NCBI GenBank assembly: GCA_017622635.1
Contig: JAGAQS010000158.1
Coordinates: 1-19,880, forward strand
Origin: Ruminococcus sp.
GTDB taxonomy: Bacteria; Bacillota; Clostridia; Oscillospirales; Ruminococcaceae
Direction: 5' to 3'
DNA length: 19,880 nt
Each line of letters starts with the position of its first letter. Within the stretch, counting starts at the first letter, position 1. Under the pieces are notes generated by a model, which saw only the letters and a program-made list of their open reading frames with translations, did not search any database and had not been told where the DNA came from. Made by a program: the position numbers and the translations under genes. Positions 15,894 through 19,880 of this stretch are shown in pieces.

Positions 15894-17060
15894 ATGAACA
15901 CAATGGAAAAATTTGATAAGCACGTTATGCACTCATACAAACGTTACCCCCTTGTAATGCAGAAAGGTGAAGGCAGACGTTGTACCGACGAAAATGGTAA
16001 GATATATATAGACTTCGGAAGCGGTATCGGTACTAATTCCCTTGGTTACTGTGATGAAAAATGGTCTGATGCTGTTTGCAGGCAGGTGAGAACGCTTCAG
16101 CACAGTTCAAATTATTACTATACAGGCGTTCAGGCTGAATTTGCTGAAAAACTTTGTGAAACTTCCGGTTATGACTCCGTATTCTTCGGCAACAGCGGTG
16201 CGGAGGCAAATGAATGTGCAATCAAGATTGCAAGAAAATACAGTTTCGATAAATACGGAAAAAACCGTCATAATATTATAACTCTCGTCAATTCTTTTCA
16301 CGGCAGAACTATGGCTACACTTTCGGCAACGGGTCAGGACGTTTTCCATAATTATTTCTTTCCGTTCCTTGAGGGATTTATAAATGTTAAGGCAAATGAT
16401 ATTGATGACCTTAAATCAAAACTTGATGACACTGTATGTGCCGTTATGCTTGAATATATTCAGGGTGAGGGCGGTGTCAACGCTCTTAATCAGGATTTTG
16501 TTAATGCAGTTTACGAACTCTGTGAGGAAAAGGACATACTCGTTATTGCTGACGAAGTTCAGACGGGTGCAGGAAGAACGGGAAAATTCCTTGCAGGTGA
16601 ACATTTCGGAAAAAAAGCCGATATAACCACTATGGCAAAGGGTCTTGCAGGCGGTATACCGATAGGTGCGTGTCTTACAAATGAAAAATGCAGTAATGTA
16701 CTTTCGGCAGGGGCTCACGGCTCTACTTTCGGCGGAAATCCAATTGCCTGTGCAGGCGGTATTGCGGTTCTCGAAAGAATCAACAGTGACGGTTTTCTTG
16801 ACGAAGTAAATGAAAAGGCTGTATTTATAAGGAAAGAACTTGAAAAATGCAGTGAAATCGAATCGGTCAGCGGAATCGGTCTGATGATTGGAATTAAACT
16901 GAAAACAAAAAAGGCTTCTGACGTTGCCCAAAAGGCTCTTGAAAAAGGTCTGCTTATACTTACCGCTAAAGATAAAGTAAGACTTCTGCCTCCTCTTACT
17001 ATATCAATGGAAGAACTCGGAGACGGAATAAAAATTTTGAGAGATATACTGGAGGAATGA
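15894..17060 (+). CDS. argD: Acetylornithine aminotransferase
   Basis: This 388-aa class III PLP aminotransferase has IDFGSGIGTNSLGY near the start, FFGNSGAEANECAIKIAR (cofactor phosphate binding), NSFHGRTMATLSATG, the PLP-pairing Asp220 in IADEVQTGAGRTG and the Schiff-base Lys249 in TTMAKGLAGGIPIGA. It transfers an amino group from glutamate to N-acetylglutamate semialdehyde, giving N-acetylornithine. The assignment to ArgD rather than a related omega-aminotransferase rests on similarity and on the surrounding arg genes. AAGGAG lies 12 nt before the ATG at 15894; an in-frame ATG three codons later is a possible alternative. It is followed after 4 nt by the next gene, whose ribosome binding site lies inside argD. 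Confidence 0.95.
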   Translation: MNTMEKFDKHVMHSYKRYPLVMQKGEGRRCTDENGKIYIDFGSGIGTNSLGYCDEKWSDAVCRQVRTLQHSSNYYYTGVQAEFAEKLCETSGYDSVFFGNSGAEANECAIKIARKYSFDKYGKNRHNIITLVNSFHGRTMATLSATGQDVFHNYFFPFLEGFINVKANDIDDLKSKLDDTVCAVMLEYIQGEGGVNALNQDFVNAVYELCEEKDILVIADEVQTGAGRTGKFLAGEHFGKKADITTMAKGLAGGIPIGACLTNEKCSNVLSAGAHGSTFGGNPIACAGGIAVLERINSDGFLDEVNEKAVFIRKELEKCSEIESVSGIGLMIGIKLKTKKASDVAQKALEKGLLILTAKDKVRLLPPLTISMEELGDGIKILRDILEE

Positions 17061-17064
17061 TTTA

Positions 17065-17535
17065 ATGGATTTGGTGGTACTTACAAAAGGAAACAAATAT
17101 ATTGTTGAGGACAAAAAATCAAGACTTCTTTATACTGTCAAAAAAAAGGGATTCGGAAATTCAAGATTTGTACTGCTTGATTCAAGCAATTACAATCTTT
17201 ATACTTTATTGCAGACAGGTGAAGAAAGAAAACCATCTTTCAGTATTGTCCTTAATGATGTTACGTTTATGACAATTACCTGTAAGTCACTGTTTCTTGA
17301 CCCTACTATTATATGTGAGGGAAAAAATATGAAATTTACCCTCGCAAGCAAGGACAGACGTGAATTTACCATTTTAAGCGGTGATGATAAAAAAGGTTCA
17401 ATAAGTACACGTATATCTGTATCGGGTGATTTACAGTACGATATAACTGTTGAAGATAAAATTTTTGATGATTATATACCGCTTTTTGCCGTAATTATTG
17501 ACAGGGCTTTCGGTGTAATGAACAAGCAGAAGTAA
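17065..17535 (+). CDS. LURP-one/YxjI-like (tubby C-terminal fold) protein, unknown function
   Basis: This 156-aa protein has no signal peptide and is rich in short beta strands. The order of strand-like segments (YIVEDKKSRLLYTVKKK, FVLLDSSNYNLYTL, FTLASKDRREFTIL) and the ending YDITVEDKIFDDYIPLFAVIIDRAFG resemble the YxjI/LURP-one-related family, in which a beta barrel wraps a hydrophobic C-terminal helix. That is pattern recognition without alignment, so only moderately sure. The family's biochemical role is unknown in bacteria. The gene is tightly packed between argD (4 nt, GGAGG in the argD tail) and argF (23 nt), so it is co-expressed with arginine synthesis, yet no arginine enzyme is missing that it could supply. 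Confidence 0.6.
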   Translation: MDLVVLTKGNKYIVEDKKSRLLYTVKKKGFGNSRFVLLDSSNYNLYTLLQTGEERKPSFSIVLNDVTFMTITCKSLFLDPTIICEGKNMKFTLASKDRREFTILSGDDKKGSISTRISVSGDLQYDITVEDKIFDDYIPLFAVIIDRAFGVMNKQK

Positions 17536-17558
17536 TTTAACGAAAGGAATGATATTAA

Positions 17559-18461
17559 ATGAAACATTTACTTAAAATGCTCGATTTGAGTACGGAAGAA
17601 ATTATCGATATACTCAATCTTGCTGACCAGCTTAAATATGAACTTAAACACGGTATTCCCCACCCACACCTTAAAGGAAAGACTCTCGGAATGATTTTCC
17701 AGAAAGCTTCCACAAGAACACGTGTCTCTTTTGAGACGGGTATGTACCAGCTCGGCGGATATCCGCTTTTCCTCTCATCACATGATTTACAGATTGGCAG
17801 AGGTGAACCCGTTCAGGATACCGCAAGAGTTCTCTCACGCTATCTCGACGGTATCATGATTCGTACCTTTGAACAGAAAGAAGTTGAAGATTTGGCAGAA
17901 TACGGCAGTATTCCGATAATAAACGGTCTTACCGATTTCTGTCACCCGTGTCAGGTACTTGCCGACCTCATGACTATACGTGAATTCAAGGGCAGTTTTG
18001 ACGGTCTTAAAATGTGCTTTATCGGTGACGGAAACAATATGGCAAACTCACTTATTGTCGGTTGTCTTAAAGTTGGAATGGCTGTATCCGTTGCCTGTCC
18101 CGAGGGATACCGTCCGCCGAGTGAAATACTTGAATTTGCCAAAGATTACGATAATTTTGAAATTACCGATTCACCGCTGAAAGCTGCCGAAAATGCAGAC
18201 GTTCTTATTACTGACGTATGGGCTTCTATGGGTCAGGAGGGTGAAGCCGAAATGCGTAAAAAGGCTTTTGCAGGCTACCAGATTAATGACGAACTTATGG
18301 CAGTCGCTCACGACGACGCTATGGTTCTTCACTGTCTCCCCGCACACCGTGAGGAAGAAATTACCGCAAAGGTCTTTGAGGCTCACGCAAAGGAAATTTT
18401 TGAAGAGGCTGAAAACCGTCTCCACGCTCAGAAAGCCGTTATGGTAAAACTTATGGCATAA
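17559..18461 (+). CDS. argF: Ornithine carbamoyltransferase
   Basis: This 300-aa protein has the carbamoyl-phosphate motif STRTR (51-55), GYPLFLSSHDLQIGRGEP, HPCQ (129-132) and the ornithine-site HCLPAHR (from His258, Cys259), all diagnostic. It forms citrulline from ornithine and carbamoyl phosphate in a cytosolic trimer. Length is slightly short of the common 305-335 but nothing is missing. Because the operon also holds argG and argH, an anabolic role is far more likely than the catabolic ArcB role; no arcA or arcC is present. No carbamoyl-phosphate synthase genes are in the window. The ATG has a GAAAGGAA ribosome binding site. It is the last gene of the arginine block, closed by a strong terminator. 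Confidence 0.96.
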   Translation: MKHLLKMLDLSTEEIIDILNLADQLKYELKHGIPHPHLKGKTLGMIFQKASTRTRVSFETGMYQLGGYPLFLSSHDLQIGRGEPVQDTARVLSRYLDGIMIRTFEQKEVEDLAEYGSIPIINGLTDFCHPCQVLADLMTIREFKGSFDGLKMCFIGDGNNMANSLIVGCLKVGMAVSVACPEGYRPPSEILEFAKDYDNFEITDSPLKAAENADVLITDVWASMGQEGEAEMRKKAFAGYQINDELMAVAHDDAMVLHCLPAHREEEITAKVFEAHAKEIFEEAENRLHAQKAVMVKLMA

Positions 18462-18470
18462 TTGAATTAT

Positions 18471-18498
18471 AAAGGAGCAGTAATTCTGCTCCTTTTTT
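18471..18498 (+). terminator. Intrinsic terminator after argF
   Basis: GGAGCAG and CTGCTCC form a perfect 7-bp stem with a TAATT loop, extended by AAA/TTT, followed by TTTTTT. It ends the arginine block. The other strand is AAAAAAGGAGCAG...CTGCTCCTTT, so it can also serve the convergent Xre gene that ends here. Confidence 0.92.
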
Positions 18499-18817
18499 AA
18501 ATAGTTTCATTGGACGTACCATTTGGTGACGTCTTTTTTATTGCCGATTTCAGGTCATTCACAACGTTCTGAAGATGAAGTATCTGCTCGGTGCTGAATC
18601 CTGTAACGTCAAGAGTACAGTTATTTGTCAGTCCGAGCAGATAGTCGGCACTTACAGAAAAAGTCCTGCATATTTTTATAAGCATATCCACAGACGGCTG
18701 TATATTACCGTTTTCCCAGTTGCTGACACATTGCTTTGTGACAAAAAGTTTTCTGCCAAACTGAATCTGGTTTAAACCCAGTGATAACCTTAATTCTTTT
18801 ATACGTTCTTCAAACAT
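18497..18817 (-). CDS. Xre-family helix-turn-helix regulator
   Basis: This 106-aa protein has an N-terminal Cro/CI-type HTH domain (about 5-64): RIKELRLSLGLNQIQFGRKLFVTKQCVSNWENG, with WENG and the SADYLLGL closing helix typical of Xre proteins. The remaining 40 residues (FSTEQILHLQNVVNDL) look like a short helical dimerisation segment with a polar tail. It is expected to be a DNA-binding repressor. The ATG has an AAGGAGG ribosome binding site. The gene is divergent from a small membrane protein gene, and a perfect palindrome with a diverged second copy lies in the 151-bp gap between them, so it likely controls both. No prophage genes are nearby. I see no clean consensus promoter on its own strand. 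Confidence 0.88.
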   Translation of the reverse strand: MFEERIKELRLSLGLNQIQFGRKLFVTKQCVSNWENGNIQPSVDMLIKICRTFSVSADYLLGLTNNCTLDVTGFSTEQILHLQNVVNDLKSAIKKTSPNGTSNETI

Positions 18818-18843
18818 AATATTGTTTCCTCCTTGGTCAATTG

Positions 18844-18860
18844 TTACAATACTATTGTAA
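18844..18860. promoter_or_regulatory. Perfect 17-bp palindrome, putative Xre operator 1
   Basis: TTACAATACTATTGTAA is a perfect inverted repeat with an odd central base. It lies between the Xre start and the rightward promoter, 26 bp upstream of the xre ATG, where a bound protein could block xre transcription. Confidence 0.65.
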
Positions 18861-18868
18861 ATTATTAC

Positions 18869-18897
18869 TTGACAAAACTGGAATACTATGGTATATT
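18869..18897 (+). promoter_or_regulatory. Promoter of the 96-aa membrane protein gene
   Basis: TTGACA (18869-18874) and TATATT (18892-18897) are separated by exactly 17 bp. It reads rightward to the TTG start at 18969, leaving a leader of about 65 nt. Confidence 0.8.
18878..18894. promoter_or_regulatory. Diverged palindrome copy, putative Xre operator 2
   Basis: CTGGAATACTATGGTAT matches the palindrome at 18844-18860 at 12 of 17 positions, including the whole AATACTAT core. It is centred 34 bp from the first and overlaps the spacer and -10 of the rightward promoter, an ideal position for repression. Confidence 0.5.
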
Positions 18898-18968
18898 GTT
18901 AATAGACAAACAGAAGTCATGATAATATTCGGAGATAAAATTTAAATAATTCAAAAGGGAGGATTTCT

Positions 18969-19259
18969 TTGAAAAAAATAATTATATTTTTGATTTCGTA
19001 TGTGGTAACGTTTGGAATTGTCGCACTTGTAGCAGGTCTGGCATCATCTGCCGGAGAGGGAATTGCAATTGTGTTTTTAACCGTACTTACTATTTTTGGG
19101 TGGAGATTTATTAATTTTATTACACCATCATATTTTATATGGCTACCATTGGCTGGGTGGGTCATTTATATTATTGTAAAATGTATTGTATCTGCTTTTC
19201 TTGGTATATTTATAATTCCTTATCATGTTGCAAAAATGATTATTGAAAGATGGTCTTGA
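18969..19259 (+). CDS. Small membrane protein divergent from the Xre regulator
   Basis: This 96-aa protein is mostly hydrophobic, with about three membrane segments (roughly 3-25, 28-50 and 58-82) and a short cationic-amphipathic end (YHVAKMIIERWS). The start is TTG, five bases after GGGAGGA, and gives MKKIIIFLISY. No family is recognised. Its promoter overlaps a putative operator of the divergent Xre protein, so it is probably repressed by that protein. A two-gene unit of a repressor and a small hydrophobic protein could be a toxin-like or stress-inducible module, but nothing in the sequence shows toxicity. Confidence 0.65.
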   Translation: MKKIIIFLISYVVTFGIVALVAGLASSAGEGIAIVFLTVLTIFGWRFINFITPSYFIWLPLAGWVIYIIVKCIVSAFLGIFIIPYHVAKMIIERWS

Positions 19260-19344
19260 TTGATTTTATATGTGTGGAATGAAAATTATCATGCTTTTGT
19301 TTGTATTATCTAAAAAATGTGCGGAATTTAAATCGATTTTTTAC

Positions 19345-19373
19345 TTGACAAAATATAAAAACGGTGGTATAAT
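19345..19373 (+). promoter_or_regulatory. rRNA promoter P1
   Basis: TTGACA (19345-19350), 17-bp spacer, TATAAT (19368-19373), followed by AATAAAG with the likely +1 at G19380. It is the most upstream of four tandem consensus promoters. Confidence 0.85.
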
Positions 19374-19476
19374 AATAAAGCTGTTGAACGGAGCGGAAAA
19401 AAGTTGGAAAAAAGAATGTTTTTGGACTTCGGAAAGTTAAGTTTGCAGAAATTCTTTGAACAATTTAAAAAAACGC

Positions 19477-19505
19477 TTGACAAAACCGTTTGAAAGTGGT
19501 ATAAT
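19477..19505 (+). promoter_or_regulatory. rRNA promoter P2
   Basis: TTGACA (19477-19482), 17-bp spacer, TATAAT (19500-19505), then AATTAAG. A hairpin (GTTGTC against GGCAAC, 19512-19530) begins 7 nt after the -10. Confidence 0.85.
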
Positions 19506-19563
19506 AATTAAGTTGTCTGACACGGGCAACACCACAGGTTTGAAAAAATCTTCTGAAAAGGGG

Positions 19564-19592
19564 TTGACAAACAAAAGAAACTGTGGTATAAT
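19564..19592 (+). promoter_or_regulatory. rRNA promoter P3
   Basis: TTGACA (19564-19569), 17-bp spacer, TATAAT (19587-19592), then AGTTAAG. A hairpin (GTCGCT against AGTGAC, 19599-19616) begins 7 nt after the -10. Confidence 0.85.
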
Positions 19593-19658
19593 AGTTAAGT
19601 CGCTTTTCGGAGTGACGGTCACGAAAAAAAGTTTTTTTGAAAAATCTTGAAAAAGTAC

Positions 19659-19687
19659 TTGACAAAAACTTGAAAACGTGATATAAT
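19659..19687 (+). promoter_or_regulatory. rRNA promoter P4 (proximal)
   Basis: TTGACA (19659-19664), 17-bp spacer, TATAAT (19682-19687), then AAATAAG. The perfect palindrome GCTGATTAATCAGC (19694-19707) begins 7 nt after the -10. It lies about 170 nt before the mature 16S end. Confidence 0.87.
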
Positions 19688-19693
19688 AAATAA

Positions 19694-19862
19694 GCTGATT
19701 AATCAGCACAGCATCTTGAAAATTGAACAATGCTAAAATAAGTAACGACCCTTGAAATTTCTTTAACGAGAAAAGTCAAGTAAAGACTAAAAAATACGCA
19801 GTAATAACGCAAGCGTTATTGAACAGGATTTCAAAAAGTCGGAAGACTTTTGATATACAACT
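19694..19862 (+). other. rRNA operon leader region
   Basis: This transcribed leader lies between the proximal promoter and 16S. It contains CTTGAAAATTGAACAATG at 19716-19733, of the kind commonly seen in clostridial pre-16S leaders and possibly carrying a boxA-type antitermination signal, then two hairpins: AATAACG/CGTTATT (19803-19820) and AAAAGTC-GGAA-GACTTTT (19834-19851). The second is directly before the 16S 5' end and may help processing. The pairing partner downstream of 16S is outside the window. Confidence 0.6.
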
Positions 19863-19880
19863 TTTATAAAGAGTTTGATC
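19863..19880 (+). rRNA. rrs: 16S ribosomal RNA, first 18 nt only
   Basis: The window ends with AAGAGTTTGATC, the universally conserved start of 16S rRNA (the site of the common 27F primer). By comparison with E. coli numbering the mature 5' end should be near 19863. The rest is beyond the window. Four strong promoters upstream agree with this. Confidence 0.88.

Noticed and set aside
1..19880. CRISPR array, insertion sequence, tRNA or integrated phage
   Set aside because: I looked for regular repeats, transposase or integrase motifs, tRNA cloverleafs and phage structural genes, and saw none. The only repeats are the rRNA promoter modules and the small operators described.

Overview
The window looks like a chromosomal segment of a spore-forming, fermentative, low-GC Clostridia, probably of Ruminococcus/Oscillospiraceae type. 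The gene content supports this: SpoVAD, the [FeFe]-hydrogenase maturase HydF, an EndoA-type MazF, L-lactate dehydrogenase and NAD-type malic enzyme. Strong GGAGG ribosome binding sites, occasional TTG/GTG starts and TTGACA/TATAAT promoters also fit. The genus is an inference. The right edge ends 18 nt into a 16S rRNA gene.

Layout. Positions 1-7763 read leftward: spoVAD (cut by the left edge), a Ca2+-type P-ATPase, ndoA/mazF, a DUF2809 membrane protein, hydF, malic enzyme, and an L-lactate dehydrogenase gene interrupted by one in-frame TAA. A 374-bp divergent intergenic region (7764-8137) holds a leftward promoter and structured leader for ldh, and a rightward promoter for argG preceded by tandem ARG-box-like operators. 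From 8138 to 18461 everything reads rightward and carries arginine synthesis from N-acetylglutamate: argG, three small accessory genes (two of them broken), argH, a small membrane protein, argC, a GNAT acetyltransferase, argJ, argB (broken start and a frameshift), argD, a LURP-one/YxjI-like protein and argF. A clean terminator follows argF. Then come a divergent pair (leftward Xre-family repressor, rightward 96-aa membrane protein) with palindromic operators between them, and a 600-bp rRNA promoter/leader region with four tandem consensus promoters feeding the 16S gene.

How it works together. ArgJ makes N-acetylglutamate and recycles the acetyl group, ArgB/C/D convert it to N-acetylornithine, ArgJ releases ornithine, ArgF makes citrulline, and ArgG/ArgH finish arginine. 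The ARG boxes point to ArgR/AhrC control of argG, although no argR gene lies in the window. ldh and malic enzyme sit at the pyruvate node, and hydF implies H2 metabolism elsewhere in the genome.

Striking points. (1) Single-base lesions break ldh, a small hypothetical gene and argB (twice), with a probable fourth damaged gene, while neighbouring genes are intact. This is either recent decay or consensus error, and raw reads would decide. (2) The rRNA region has four promoters with identical 17-bp spacers, each followed exactly 7 nt after the -10 by a hairpin whose stem sequence differs but whose pairing is kept (weakly in the first copy). (3) The Xre/membrane-protein pair has a perfect 17-bp palindrome plus a diverged second copy overlapping the rightward promoter. 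I see no CRISPR array, transposase, prophage gene or tRNA.
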